From contig CM036617.1 in NCBI GenBank assembly GCA_020746105.1, forward strand, positions 159,968,912-160,032,911: a stretch of 64,000 nt of DNA. The letters are read 5' to 3'. Shown here in pieces: positions 46,901 to 61,363 of this stretch. This DNA comes from Trogon surrucura. Lineage: Eukaryota > Chordata > Aves > Trogoniformes > Trogonidae. Under the pieces are notes generated by a model that was not told where the DNA came from, did no database searches, and saw nothing but the letters and a program-made list of their open reading frames with translations. Numbering within the stretch: position 1 is the first letter of the stretch; each line of letters starts with the position of its first letter. The position numbers were made by a program, and so were the translations under genes.

Positions 46901-48644
46901 CTTAACAGGAAAGAACAAGCTTTGCTCCATTTCATGTTTCATAGCATGTTTGGGTTCACTGGGGCTAGTATCAAGGGAGAAGAATCCTGGTGGCTTGGGT
47001 CTCTCCTCACAGACTCCAGCCTGGTAGTGACTCTTGTTAAACCCACAGGAGCATTTGCCTGAATGTCTTATGTGGATACGATGGCTGAAACATGACCCAG
47101 GAAGAAATCTCATTCAAATAGATAGGCCATGGGGAGCTCATGGAGGGCTATAAAACAAGATAAATCACTCCATGCCCTCTTTTCAACAGCTTAAAAAAAT
47201 CATGAATGTTTAGAACCAGTTTTACTCCACCACATTCATATCACCACAGGATAAACAAATGTTCTTCCCTTGTGTTTCTCTGGCTTGTTATTTTATCTTT
47301 TTCAGACTGCTGAGCTGCTTGGGACAGGACAGCTCTTCTAGACCTGTATTTAGCTCTGGACTCGTGGCTAGACATGGTGATTATACAGTGATGACAGGAG
47401 TAACAAATTTGACCTGCAAAAGAAATGGGGTCCATTTCTTGAGTGGAGAGTTCATCTGTAGGCATTGCATTACCATCCTTTACCTGGCAGTAGTTCAGAC
47501 CAAACCCCTACCTCATGCTCTAAAACCTTCCGCACTGATTCACAAGTTAGCATATACCCACAATGAATCTTTAAAATATTTGTCAATTTTTCTTGCACCT
47601 CTTCCCAGTTGTAACAACAAAATTTTTTGCTTGGTTTTACTTCTACCCAAACATAGCCAAATGCTTGTCATCCATGCCTGGGCCTCCTTCAAATCTGGCA
47701 GTTGAACAAAAGTGCAATTTCCAGCGGCACTGACTAGACGTAACGAAACTAAGACTGGGAACTAACTATAACCAGTAGAGCTCCTTGATTCCTGATTCCA
47801 GCTCAGACTCTTATGATCTCTGAGGCAGAAGAAAAAAGTCATCGGTCAGTGCCTAGAAGCATGTCAATTATGTCATGTGGTCCAAGTCAGCAAGAAGAGC
47901 ATCATATACTCTCAGGATCATATCCCAAACCACCAGACATTACCCTGTCCCACAGAGAGACTGAATAAGGCCTAAAGAAAAGAAGTGTATCTTCAGTTGG
48001 TTCTTCACAAACTCCTCAACAAATTTTCAGGTAAAACAGGAAAATTGTTATAGAGAGACAATAATTAGCCACAATGTCAGCAAAAAGTACAACAAAACAG
48101 AGGGAAAGATCAACCCCACCAGCTATGGGTCTGTTTCTTCACAGCCTGTCCCAGCTCTGTAACAACATCTAGACTAAATTCAACTATATGCAGTGGAGAA
48201 CAGATCTCCATATATTATTTAAATATGTGCAGGAAGGCAGTGATCATTTCTGATTCCTGTCATTTTCTGCCTGAAGAAACATGGCATTTCCTCACAGTGA
48301 CAGCCATTAGGCACCTGCTGATCCGGTTTAACCAAGTCTTCGTATCAAATCTGCAGTTTGTGAGTGGTAGGTATGGATAAAACTAAAATAAATTAATTTT
48401 TCTTTCCATGCGGTTACAATGCGATATTTAAAGCATGCTTACAAGCCTTTAAGACAATGTTGATGTAGCACTTCCACCTCTGGATGGTGATACTGTCTCT
48501 TCCAAAAGAGAGTTATAAGTCCTGTGTATGTAACATGAGCTGAGGGCTCAAACGGTAGAAAAGCAAAAACTCTGTGGAGGTGGCAAGAAGCCTTCTCTAA
48601 CTCATCACACTCAGAAGGCAAAGAGGATGCTTGGGGCCATTCTG
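43901..48644. other. gene desert segment, no gene seen
   Basis: Unique DNA. A 21-bp near-palindrome TTTTTTACTA-G-TAGTAAAAAA lies at 44484-44504. A motif-dense patch near 46030-46110 contains TAATCTAGCC and CCATTAATTTTGC. The longest ORF (148 codons, 47259-47705) has no domain. Confidence 0.6.
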
Positions 48645-48870
48645 TGAAATTTAGATTAGATATTAAGAAGAAATTCTTTACTGTAAGGGTAGTGAGATAT
48701 GATGGTTGCCCAGGGAAGTTGTGGATGTCCTATCTCTGGAAGTGTTCAGGATCAGGCTGGATGGTGATTTGAGCAACCTGGTCTAGTGGGAGGTGTCCCT
48801 ACTCATTTGCAGGGGGATTGGAACTTTAAGGTCCCTTCCAACCCAAACCATTCTATGATTCTATCATAAT
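48645..48870 (+). mobile_element. CR1 LINE 3' end, sense
   Basis: 'ttagatattaagaagaaatt', 'ttgcccagggaagttgtgga', 'ggttgatggt'-like diverged body, 'gagcaacctggtctagtggg', 'ggtcccttccaacccaaacc' and terminal ATTCTATGATTCTAT. Confidence 0.92.
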
Positions 48871-51800
48871 AGATAAAATATTCATTTGTCCTACTTTTAT
48901 ATTGACCATGGGATTGAAAATGAGTTTTAGTGTCTAAATCAAGACAGAAACTACATAAGGTAGCAGCTTAGTGTCCATGAAATCTTGAAATTTATTAAAA
49001 AATTATCCCAAAGAGGACACAGATGTCCTGTGTTCATATCAGTTCAGTGAGGAGCCTTCTAAGGTCAAGCAAGATAACATATTCCACATAAATAGGCAAA
49101 AGAGAAATTCTACGTACACAGGTTCCTCAGGTGAAGGATGATGGTTATTTTGTGGATGGGCATATTTTCAAAGTTTGGATTTAATCTGGATAATTTTCTA
49201 AGAGTTTTGCTGATCAGAATCTCATCAGGACAGAAATTGGGCAAAAATCCTTCTAAAACAGACCTTATTGTGAGAGATCTTTCATTCCATGGTCTTAGCC
49301 AGCTGGAAACACTGTGAATAGCCTCTTCAATGATATTTCAGTCTCCTGCTTTTGGACCCAGCTGAAACCAGGAAGTGGAGCGAAACCATAAATACCATTA
49401 AAAGACAGAGAGGGAGAAAGATTAACCAGATTTTGGCAAACCTCCAAAACTCCACATTTCAGTTAGGGGCAAAGGTTCAGGCTGGTTTTCCCAGACCAGT
49501 TCATCCACCTTAGTTATTTCCCGCTCTTACATAGTATAAAGTGCAATTGCTTATCTTTCACTCCCTTATACATCATGTGTGCTCATACTCCTTATACATC
49601 AGGAAATGTGTGTGCAAAAAGAGCAAGAGGACTGAAATCATGGCAAGACTCCACAGCTAATTTGGGATCAGAAATAGTGGGCGGGAGAAGCTGATTCCAG
49701 CTGCAAGGGGTTATATGGAAATATCCCTCTCCATTTTTCAAAGTCCTGTCCCATGTAGCACTGTTGTTCATTAAGCAGAAATTATAATATGCATTATTGA
49801 TCACAAATGAATGGAGAAATTCATTGCATAGGTCTGCTGAGGGGAAAAAAAAAAGAAAAGGAAGAAATAAACCCATAAGGCCCTTTGGTTTTTTTTCTGT
49901 CTGTTAATGGGGAGAGGGGTGAAGAGGGGTCTGTTCCTGCTTACCCTGTCCTGTGTCCCAGGAGTCAGACACATGGTAGGAGTCAGCAGGAGCAAAGAAG
50001 AAGGGCTACTTGCCCCTTAGCCTCCTGGGTTTTAAAATGGCTATTCAGACACCTATTGAGGACAAATGTAAGTAATGTCCTAAGCAGAGACTGGTGTCTG
50101 CTCGTAAGTTTAGAGACAAATTCTTTTCAGGTGCTGAGCAGCTCCTGTACAGACAGAGTGCATTTAGCACCCAGTCTCACACTGTAGCATGAGGCACTGC
50201 CGCAATAATTGAAATTGTCTTCTAAGATTTTCTGAATGGGATAAAGTGACTACACTAGAGCCCAAATGTTTCCTGTTGCCACATGTCACATGCCACTGCC
50301 GAAATAACATGGAGTGGATGGGCATATTCAGAGTGGATTGAGGCAACATCAACAAAAATAGCAGGTAGAAAGCAGCATGTAATTTTTCATAAATTATTTT
50401 CGGATAAATACATTTAGTTTTCCTCTCAGGGATGGAGGGTGGGGGGGAACATGAGCTGCACGTCCTTTAGAAACAGTGCTGGTATTATTCACGCTGCCAA
50501 CCAAACCACTTAAGCTACAGAACCTTTGCCTTACCATAAGTGTAATACAAAAACCAACCAAAAACCACTTACTTCCTTTTTTTCCCCCCTGAGTATTGAC
50601 ATTCTTGTGCAGTATTAGGAGAGCTAATTTAGCTTCCAGTTCTAAGAATTTTTGAATCTATAGCCAGTAATTATTTGCATTCAGGGGTACAAAAGAGGAA
50701 AACAAAGCCCACAAATTCTAGCACATTCATGTGGGATTGGGAGTTGAATTAGGATCCTCACACCCCATTGAATTATCGGCCCCCCTATTAGAGCCTTATT
50801 AAAATGGTAATGATTATAATGCCAGTCATAGGCAGGCTGTCGCACCTGTCAAAAAAAATACCCCGATTATCCTGTTCATTCAACTGTCTGGCACTCGAAT
50901 CCATGTCTCAGGTTTACTATTCTGTGAAGTTTTTCTTTTTCTTTCTTTTTTTCCTTTTTACAAAAAGAAAGAAAAGATACAAGAACAAACACTTCCACAA
51001 AGGTGATAAAAAAATCCCTTCTAATTTAGCACATCTACTACCGATGTGGTGTTATGGTATCTAGGACAGCAATCTGAGGAAATAGATACCATTTCACTGA
51101 ATTTCTCTGTAACGAGGAAGAATACAGAGGGCTACGCTAAAATCTCTTTATAAAAAGGAACATTGGTTTTTGAAGTACAAAAAGAACAATTGTCCTTCCT
51201 CCTTCCACACATACAAACGCCATTTCTACAGACAGACAGGATTACGTTACTCGGAGCAGTGAAGTCTTTCTTCATACACAAAATAAAAACCTTGCATCGT
51301 TTAAAGGGACAGTCCTCAAAAGACCAACATTAGTAGCTGTGCCACAGGCTTTCCTATGGAAGAAACTGTATTCATTCATTTTCTCCTTTAACATTAATGA
51401 AAACATAATTCGAACTAAGCACGACAAATCTAGGATCTAATCCTGAGCACATATTTAGCAAAGGAGCACTGAGGATTGGAGACCTCAGTCAGCTTTTGAT
51501 TTTAAATCCTACAGGGATTATTCCAATTGCTGTTGTTAATAGCAAGAACAACAATAATTTTAATAATAATGAAAAGACACATAGATACTTGTCTTCTCCC
51601 AAAACGGAGAACAAGTAGAAACAGTGCAAGCAGGTTCCTCAGAATTTTAACTGATAATCAGGTGGAGAGAAGATTAAATATTTTCCACCCTATTCAAAAG
51701 ATGCCTTTCCCCTTTCCTCTGTCCCAGCTGTATGAGTTTCTCAAATATCACAGTATAAAAGAATGTCAGTGGAAGAGCATTTAGGGGCTGAATGCCTTCA

Positions 51801-54800
51801 ATAGCATCTGAGACAGATGTTGTGTCACTAAGTGCCCAGGACCCTTTTGGGAAGTGGAGCAACCAACAAAAGACTTGTTGCGTTCTGTTTGTTTTGGTTT
51901 GTCCCAGAAAAACATTACTGATGAAACATAAAAAAGAAGTTGGGGTTTTCTTAGCACTGGGAATAAAGAAATGTGAGAGAACTGCACTTTGCAGGCATCA
52001 GCTCCTGAGAATGTGAAGTGCTAGATTTGATTCTTTTGCACTGAAGTAACTAGCAAAAAAAAACCCTTTATTCTGGAAGTTCACCTATTAACTTGCATAT
52101 GATTTCCACTCTAAGATGTTAGGGATTGTAGATAGACTTTGATGGAAACAGCCCCTACATGTCATTATTATTTAAGCCATTCATTGTGTTTCTAAATTTA
52201 TTTTTTTTTCTGAACTCACAACAGCTTAGAGAATATTTCTTAAGGTCAGGGGAATAGAATTTGGAAAGATGTTATAGTGAGAAATAAGAAGTGACAAAAT
52301 AATTTTGACCAATAAATGAGTGAGCAAACAGTGAAACAGTGTGCAGCTGCTACCTATCACCTCCTTGGTCTGAACACATGTGTTTTTATTTTTGGATCTG
52401 ATGCTCCCCAATGTTCTCTTTTCTGCTTCTTTCAGACAATAAATATTTCACAGTAGGGGTGGATGCTGTTTGCTCAGTGCTGCAAAGGAAGTGCCATACC
52501 TTAAAGAGTACTTTGGGTTCTTTAATGACACAGGGATGCCTTTTTTTAAAACTCCATTTATTTCGATGCAACTAGAGCCAGTCCAAGCCTGAGAACTTTC
52601 AGAAATCCTTTCTATAAATAATCACAATCACTTAACCCAAAATCCCTCAGTCCCCACATGATCAGATATAGCTGAGCCCCATTGTTGAACAGTGAGAAAC
52701 AAGCAGCCTAATTATATTTCTATTCTCCACTCCTAAATTCAGGGAGTTACCAGAAGGCTGAAGCAGCCTTTGGATCAAATTCAAGCAGCTTCAAAGTCAC
52801 CTGTGTTTTTGTAAAGGGGTAAGGATGCTCTGAGAATATATCACTATCCTCAAAGCATGCACTTCCTTGACTGCTGCCTACTCGCTCTTTCTTGCCCTAA
52901 CTTGCATCTGTCAGCTCAGGGCCACCCCCTGGCCATCTCTTTACTGCCTAAATTGTGGAAACGAAGATCCTCACTCTTTCATGCTGTCCTCAGAAGACCT
53001 GCAACTTGGACTGACAGCAGGGAGCTGCAGACTCCTGAGGGAACAAGAGGCTATGGAGGGTGATGAGGGTGGATGTATTTCTTTAGGTGGCACATTGCTT
53101 GGACTTGGTGAGGAGCAGCTGAGACAGTGGGACCACAAACTGGGGCAGGCAGAGAGCCCCAGGGTAAGAAAAAAAAGACAGAAAAGGAGAGAAGAGAATG
53201 CACCTCATCTCAGATGCTTCAATCAAATAGCTGCAAGACCAAACTAACTTCTGAAAGCATTACTGAGAGAAGGTCAGAACTGATAGAGCACTACCATAGC
53301 AATGGTGACAAAGAGCTCCACCAAGAAGGGTATTGTGATCACTTCACTGACAGCTCACTTGCCCAGAATTCACCTGCAAGTGAGCAGAATATGAATAGTT
53401 GAGGGCCTGCTCCAGGTTGCATCTTCTTTCAATCATTTTTCTGCTTGAATTTCACCAACACTCATGCGGTTCTGTGGCTTTTCATTTTGAGTGAAATTGT
53501 TGCCACCCTTATTGACATAGTAGCTAGAGAAACTATCCATTCCTTCAAAAAATTTCTCAGCCAGAGACAGACTACCTACCCATTATTAGCTGGGGTTACC
53601 AGTTAAAAACCTATGAAGGGAATCGCATGAATGGAGGGCAGTGTGTATGTTTTATTAGCTTGAACAACAAGGGAATAGATGGATGAAAGATAAGGTAATG
53701 ATTTGTGACAGAGGTCCAAAATTTGATTTCCACAATTAAATTACCCTTCTAAGAGATCCCCAAGGAAATCTATTAAAATACCATCTTCCCCTATCCCCAA
53801 AGTATACAAAAGCTGCCTAGTAACTGTCCAGTATCACTTCCTTTGTGACATGTTGGATGATTCCCAAGACAAAAACCATATGCTGTCCGATGAATGGTAG
53901 AGCAATCAACAACGAAAGGCTATTCTTTAAGTTACTTGCCCCCTCTCCCCACCCAAAAAGAGAGAAGAAAACAACTAACAGTTATGCAAGAAAGTTTGCA
54001 CTAGAAACATAGGGTTTAGTTTTGCTTTCTTAGTTTTTCACTGGGTAGCCAGAATTGCTCCTAAGTCAGAAAATCTGAGATCACATCCTTAGAAAGTGTG
54101 AGGAAAATTACCAAAAAAGCTGTGCACCAAAGGCAATCTCCATGTTCAGAGGAGCATGCAGCAGTGAAAACATGGATGGTTTGTGTTTGATAAACATATT
54201 AACCCTTTTATCAGTTTCCTGAGACTGTTATTGAAGCCTAAGCTTTCCTCTCACGTTGTTATTACACCTAAGGTTTCCCCTGTTTCATAAATTTTGTTAC
54301 ATAAGCCTAGGAGTTCCAGATATGAAGCATGGAAGAAATATCAATAAAAGAAGGTAGAATGAACTTCTGCACTATGATAGACATAAGGAAGATTTTTATT
54401 TGACTCAACTTAGATACAAATTTTGGGCCTAAAAATGTGGAATGCGAAGCAAGACGTTGAGTAGTGCAGGACTTAGGTTCTTAAATACCTACATCATGTC
54501 TCAGGTGCTCAATTTGCTTACCACGGAGAAATGTATCTTGTGGTGATGACAAGAAAAGAAGCCATGGGGCAGATGAGGCATTTTGAAATACCAATGTAGT
54601 ATCTGATACTAGAAATCAGTATCATGAACTCATGACATCAGGATCAGGGACAAAGCCTGCCCCCAGCCAGTTGTTCAATATAGTTCAGAATATAACCTAC
54701 CTACAATTTTTGATGTCTTCTATACTTTTATTCTAAATTATATTAAAAAACAACTTTTAGTCATTGACTCTATAAAGTGAAACACTTTATGTTCAGATGT

Positions 54801-57800
54801 AATTTTGGAAGATGTGAAGCAACAGCATTTATTAAGGAGAACCTCCATTTTGGGAGGCAAACACACCCCTCAGTTTACTGTTTTGTTCACATGCACGCCC
54901 CAAATCCACAAATTTAGGCATTCACATAGCGTCCACTGTATTTCTTTTTCAGAATAACCAAAACTCATTGCAATGTGTGGAATTATAAGAAAACAAAGTT
55001 TATTTTTAGGCAGATGCATATGGTTAAGTTTTTGCAGGACCTGGACTTGAGAGATCTGGTATTCAGCTGTAGAGGTCTACACGAAACTCAAAGGGGAGCT
55101 TTGTGAAGAGCACTAGAATTCCCAGCCTGGCACATTTTTAGTTCCAAGGCCTTCAAGTCTGTGCAGCTAATCAACAATCTCATAAAACTGCTGCAGAATT
55201 CAACAACAAGAGAGACACTTTTGCATAACATGTTTCTCCTTCACCTGGGGAAATCTTCCAACTTTTAGAAAAACTAAAGAAATTTCAGAGGCTGCTATCT
55301 ATACATTTCTCAGATGTTATATAGTTTTTTCTATATATATTGTTACTTATGATCCTGAAATAAAAAACCTTGATCTGAGCTACAGCTCACACCCTTCTTC
55401 AGTCTGGCCCCAAGTCTAGTTAGCATTCAGTTCAGAATATCCTGCTTTGACTGTGAAAAGGAGCAGCTACCTCTTTCATAAGCTGCTTTAAAGAACGGAA
55501 AAGAAAGAAAAAAAAAAAGGGAAGAAAAGAAAAAGAGGAAAAAAGAAAAATTCTGTCCTTGAAAAGCTTGAATAGATGCATATCATTATGGCTGTAGTAG
55601 GAGTGACTGGGACAAGTACCTGAAAACATACTGAGGCCAAAATCCTGTCTGATTTACCAAAGTCAGGATTTTGCTCCATTGCTGCACAAGACACATCTGT
55701 ACTTATGTTCTGCAAAGCTGTTGCTTAACCTCAGGAACAGGTGAGGTCCCTGTGCTAGTATTTCTAAGAATATTTATAAAGATGTTGTGCTGAGCATGGG
55801 TATGCCCATTTAAGTCCTGGCAGCTGAAATGCACTTAGATTACAGCTAAACCTACCGAGATTCCTTGCTGAGGTGTTCCACTGCTTAACTTGTCTACAAG
55901 ACTTGAAAGTCAGTGTTCCCTGTGCACCCAGCTTCCAGATCAGCCACATGCAAAATGCAGCAAGGAGACACCTCTAGCTAACATGGTTCCCCACTTAACT
56001 TTTGTGGTTTCCAGTCCTGCTTGCCTTTGTTTCCTCTGTCTTACACAGCATCTGCATCTCACCTGGGGCTGTGGATGCCCCTGGATGATGAATACTCTGG
56101 GACCTTGAAGGTGCAATGTTCAGTTTATGGACAGAGTTGTGAGTCCTTCACTCAACAAATCCCTGCACGGGGACCTACTGCAGCTAGGACTTTGACTTCA
56201 TGTTATTTATTTTACTGTGCTTCATAAAGATTTTACCACTGGTGCTGACTCATTCAACAGTCATATGTGGTAATTACCAGGACAACTAGAACTCAAGGTT
56301 TTCATGCAAGAATTTGACTTCCCACAGTTGTACAAAACACACATGAATAAAATTGGTGGGATTATTCCATCAGAGTTTCAAAGTAAGACCAGGTCAGGCT
56401 CATTAGTTTATACCTAAATCATAAGAAGCGCTGAAGCATACTGCAGGCAGTTGTTTTGCTTTGAGTGTTCCTGTTTTACACCATGGGAGACAAGAAGAAA
56501 CACCTGCCCTGCTGCAGTATCAGTTGGGTGTAACTTTGCCGAAATCAGGAGAGAAATAAACAATAGATAACTAGGAATTACATACAGCCCACTTTCCAGA
56601 GTTAGTCCCTTACACATTCAGCAGGTCTTAATGTGACAACAGGAAACCAAATATTAAAAAAATTAGTGTTTTGTGACTATTTTTGAATGGCAATGATCAC
56701 ATAAAACATGCATTAATTTGGGGTTTTTTTTTTTCATTTTTATTATTGTAACAGGCAAAACCCGAAGATTTTACCTGATATACAGTGGAACAGGAGATCA
56801 TTTCTAGATGTTTGTAATAAAAAGCATCTTTTGCTATGACTGTGGTTTATGACAAATTTAATCTTCCAGTGACAGACCAAAAAAATCACCTTTATTTTTT
56901 TTATGAACACTTTTTTTTCCCCTTGTAACTTCCTAGCTTGCCAAAATGACCAGGAAGAGATATCCACAGGGGTTTCCAAATGATCCTAAAATTAAGTCCT
57001 CTTGTTTAAGATTCAGCCATTAGTCCTTACTCAGGCAAGGTCAATACAATGTAAAGTCTATGAAACAGCACATGGTAAGGAAGAGGTGGAAGTGTCCAGC
57101 AAGGTCTCGGCCGTGTGCTGAGAAAATATCTGATGGCACCATTAGGCACTGTGGTCACTGCACAATTTTTCATCGCCTGATGTAGAGCATTTGGAGGATG
57201 CTTTGGGTCTGTTTAGCATGTCCAGACACAATAAATGGAAATCTGTTTTGCCTGGCAGGTAGGTCGGATCGAGCCCCATCACTTCAGATGTAGCATGATA
57301 CTGTAAAAGTAATACATCAAAATAAACTGGAACATACATGTTCTACCCTTGATTCTCATCTCTGACCTTTGCTGTGTGACCCTGATAAAGTCACTATGTC
57401 TTCAGATTTCAGGTTCCTGGGTGTAGAACACCCATTCACTCTCCGTTTAGCAGAACAGAGGCTAAATTCTAGTCTAATACAAATGACAAGCAGCAGGTGC
57501 ATGCTTTTTACCAGTGAGCTTTTTGCCAGTCGTGTTTCCAGTAACCAGGACGAAATGTTAGTTATTCCCATAAAGGGAAGGAGCAGACAGGATCTGGGGA
57601 GCTCACGCAGGGGCACCTCATCCCTGTGCCTACTGGAGCCCAATGACTCAAGAGCTGCCTGTGCCTCTTCGTAAAGCCAAGGGACCGTTTCCAAATCCGT
57701 GAGCCAAAAGTGTGATTACACTTTTTTTGGACACACCTCCAACTCCCTGGTTGCTCCTTTCTACATCTCTCGTTCCAGTAGCAGTCTCATTGTCTCTTAT

Positions 57801-57949
57801 CTCCCCTCCACAGGACCTTTTCTTGTTTTAGCTAGAAGGATGTCAGGTTTTATTTCCTCTTCTTTCCCTCCATCCAGTCCCCTCACCCCAACCCTCCCCC
57901 CCTCCAACCACCATTCTGTGCATTTGCAACAAAAGTGTAAACTTCAGAA
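48871..57949. other. gene desert segment, no gene seen
   Basis: About 9 kb without a recognisable interspersed repeat or gene. Purine tracts are at 49842-49866 and 55491-55551, with a T/C-rich tract near 50930-50970. A 12-bp word CCTTATACATCA is repeated at 49564 and 49590. The 126-codon ORF at 52867-53247 is not similar to any neighbour expected from synteny (C12orf42, STAB2). Confidence 0.6.
55491..55551. repeat. A/G purine tract
   Basis: About 60 bases of A with interspersed G, giving spurious lysine-rich (or phenylalanine/serine-rich on the minus strand) ORFs. Confidence 0.8.
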
Positions 57950-58560
57950 ACTATTTGTATTTCACGGGCATTCACACATTACGCCAAAATGATGGCCCAA
58001 AAGTTTGGCGGGTAATCTCAACCCCAGAATCCGCGAGCTGATGATGAATGGCTGTGAAGCCTTTGTGATTGCTCAGGCTCCATTGTGGCTGGAACAATGG
58101 AGGAGGACACAAGTCTGGCTCAGGAGAGCAACGGATAAAACTGTTGGGGAGAATGGCGGGCTCCTGCCGACATGACCACTTGTTGACATTGAAAGGATTG
58201 AAAAACAAGTGAGCAGAAACAGAAACGATTCTGTTCGGCGAGGCTATTAGTTGCAACGTGTGGCAGTGGAGCGGTCACTCCTGATGTGTTTCCTCGCTAA
58301 TGAGCCCTGAATGCCCTATTAAACTGGGATGCTATAGGCCCAGCGCCACTGGGGCAATGCTATGCATGAACGACTCCCCCAGCACCTATTGGCTGCCTGC
58401 ATGAAGGAAGCAACTGGCAACACTCAGATTTAAACAGGGCTGACAGTACAGTTAAATGATCATTAATTAGAGTTGCTGAACAGATAGAGACTCAAAGCAA
58501 TTCTTAATAACAAGATAACAGTCTAGCATTACTCAGCTTTGAGCAAGTTCAAGCTTGAAC
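57950..58560. promoter_or_regulatory. candidate strongly conserved distal enhancer
   Basis: The most enhancer-like block of the desert. It keeps over a dozen CpGs in about 450 bp while the flanks have almost none, and has no repeats or ORF. Motifs include ATTACGCCAAA (57978-57988) facing TTTGGCGGGTAAT (58004-58016), an imperfect inverted repeat with E2F-like cores; CCATTGT (58080-58086) facing ACAATGG (58094-58100), an exact SOX-type inverted pair; GCTAATGAGC near 58297; CCTATTGGC (inverted CCAAT) near 58386; and GATCATTAATTAG near 58458. It lies about 51 kb 3' of ASCL1. Confidence 0.5.
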
Positions 58561-61363
58561 CCCATCTCTGTCTTTGTACTGTACATACGGGTGTCAGACT
58601 GATTTTGGTTTCATTCATATATTCACAAGCCATAAGAAAATCTGACTGTGTAGGTATTTGTGGGCAAATATGAAAACAACCCTGTGTTAAAAATACATTT
58701 TATGCAGAAAAGCTTGTGTTAGAGAAAGGAAGAAAGAACAGTAAAAAGAACTACTCATCTATTAACATGTCTGAAAATGAATCCATAAAGAAGCTACCAC
58801 TCACCATTTTAATGTACTCTTTCACCAGTCTCTCTCCCCACTACTTGACATGCTCTGTTCATCCAACCTTACTTCACCCTTACAACTCAAACCCCTGGTT
58901 TGCTTGATCCATCAGCAAATACTTACCTGGGAAAGTAAGAGAACACAGCATCAAGGTATCTGTGATTCTGTGATTCTGTATCAAGCATTAGAAGCAAAAA
59001 GTCAGAACAAGAAATGAACTCTCTGGCTTGAGGGCATCATCCCCATCTGCTGGCTTGGGAAGAGCCGTTCCCCAAGAGCGCATTATCTTCTAATCACCAG
59101 CTTCTGGGCTGGTTGCATCATTCTAGGAAACAACATGTATGGCCCCTTCTTGTGACAGGGTATTGGATTAGCACAAGTCTGACTTCCTACAAGAAATCCT
59201 ATTCGCTGCAGACTATTGTTAACTGTACATTCACACAGTATAAATGCTTCATAAATACACAACACAGTTCCTATATGCTTACAGGCTCAGGGCACTTGTG
59301 CAAGTTCTCCCACCAGGGACTGAAGTGATGAATGAAACAATGTGGTTTTATGACTAGAATAGTGAAGACCAAAGTATTTGACATCATTTTTTTTTTTTTG
59401 TTGGTATGCACTCCTAAACTGTGGAAAGTATACTGCAATAACCACTTTAGTTCCAAAACAGGTTAAGTAGGAGTGTATGTATATACATGACACAGTAACT
59501 AAGAATAAGTACATTTCTCTGAAACTTCTTATAAATATTTTTGCACATTTTAAAGAACAAATATATTGTAGAGATGGAGATAGACTGTGATTTTTAGGTA
59601 ACCTGTTTTAGTAATTATTCATATATTATATTAAATTCTGAAACAAGATGCATAAAATATAACATGATTATATTGCCTGATTCTTAAAATGTCTCCATAT
59701 AGCATCTAATACAATAGGGCCCTGGTCCAGTGGGTTTCTGAGTCATCACTGAGTGCAATTGCCAAGTAAATAAATCTTTGCTTTCCTCTCCTCCTCCCTG
59801 TTCAAAGGAGTAGTCTTTTTAAAGGAAATATAATGTCATGATAGGTGTTACCATATCATCTAAGAAATACGTCATTATTCTCACCCGCTTTTAATTTTTT
59901 TATGGCAGTTCTCTGTTGTTTGTGGGTTTTGGGTTTTTTCTTTCCTTTTGCAAAAGAGGGAGTGAAAGTTTAAGTAAAGAGAGAAGGTTCCTTTGCTCTA
60001 AATGAATGATCTTATGATGTGGGCCATAGCAGCGACTGGAGTTACAGCAATTACAGGCTGCCAGTGTTACTGCCATGCAGCAGCTTCACAGGCAGGCTCT
60101 GCACACATGCGTGTGTGTGCACATGTGTGCATGCATATACACATCTTTGTAAGCCTTAATGTTAGGAGGGATATGTCAGTAAAGGGTAACAGCAGGAAAA
60201 GAAGAAAACAAAAAACATATGGAAGAGTTCAGCATTTAGTTTCACCAGAAAGCTATATCCCTTTTAAACTCTTAATGTGGGCAAAATAATCGGGTTGGCT
60301 TTTCATCCCTCCCTGCTTCCTCCAGCACACACAATTCAGATTCAGAGTACTAATTTTTCTGAAGGGAAAGGAGGTAAATGACAGCCAGGCCTGGGATTAT
60401 GGGAGGGAGCTGCTTTTCCCCTTGGCACCGGGGCAGCAGCATCATCCCACAATCACTACTGAGGTGCAAAACTACTTGTGAAATAAATGGCATACTGTTT
60501 AATAGGTTCCAAATCCTGCTTTACAAGAATAACATTTTCCAAGGTAAAGAGAAACCAGAAAGGTGTTAAAGCAAAAAGACAGTGTTACCTTTCAGGTAAT
60601 GTGAGTCTCATAATGTTTCACAGACCAACAGGATGGGGAGTGAGGAGGATGAAGCAGAATCTCTCCTTACCTTCCTCCTTATCTCCCCTTCTTCCCCCAG
60701 CAGTGCCACCAGCATCCCTTCCAGCACACCCAGATTTGGCTGTAGCGGCTGATGGGCTCATGCATGTTGATCCATTAAATGTTGGCCCAGGGCACGGCAA
60801 AACTCACTCTGACATCATGAGGTTGGGGGTCTATTTTAAACTAGCAGCAGGTGGTCAGCCTCTTTGTCTGGCAGGAAAGGCAGTCTATCTACATCAAATT
60901 CCAACACTGAGACTCTCAATCAAGTCTGAGTTTTCAGATGTCCTAAGAAAAGCAGTTAATTAATTTCTGACTTCTAGGCATTAAAAATAGCCTCAGTTAG
61001 TAAATCTCAAGATTTGCTGAGCCTGTCATAACTAAAAACACTATGTGTTTTTAAATGAACATATTTTCAACATCTCCCTGGAACTGTGAAATAAGAGGGT
61101 TGATCGACAAAGTGAAAATATAGCCAAAACCCTTGCATTCTTTCAGAAACAATGGCTGATTTTATAATTGTCTGGAGTTTTCCATGGCATATTCTGTGGG
61201 CTTTCCACAAGGCAGATGAAAACATGAGGGGACTGTAGGAAACATGAGTGGAAGGAATGACATAGATATGGATTCAGATGCTTGGGCTTTTATTGGTATT
61301 TGAAACTGTTACAGAAATTGAAAGACAACTGTGCTGTTGGCCACTTTCCTCAGAGAATGTGTA
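58561..61363. other. gene desert segment, no gene seen
   Basis: Contains an isolated CR1-like tail of ATTCTGTG repeats at 58958-58981, T-runs near 59388-59400, a TG/CA alternating tract at 60101-60144, and a 158-codon ORF (60487-60963) with no recognisable domain. Confidence 0.6.
60101..60144. repeat. TG/CA alternating repeat
   Basis: Self-complementary CACATGCGTGTG- and GCACATGTGTGC-like units, with Z-DNA potential. Confidence 0.75.

Noticed and set aside
52867..53247. 126-codon ORF with an acidic/lysine-rich C-terminal part
   Set aside because: No similarity to C12orf42 or other expected neighbours, and an overlapping ORF lies in the next frame. Chance is likely.
57978..58016. Possible microRNA hairpin formed by the ATTACGCCAAA/TTTGGCGGGTAAT repeat
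   Set aside because: The stem is only about 11 bp with a bulge, too short for a pre-miRNA. Better explained as paired binding sites.
60487..60963. 158-codon ORF with a proline-rich middle
   Set aside because: Begins in ordinary non-coding sequence with no domain. Length is within chance expectation.
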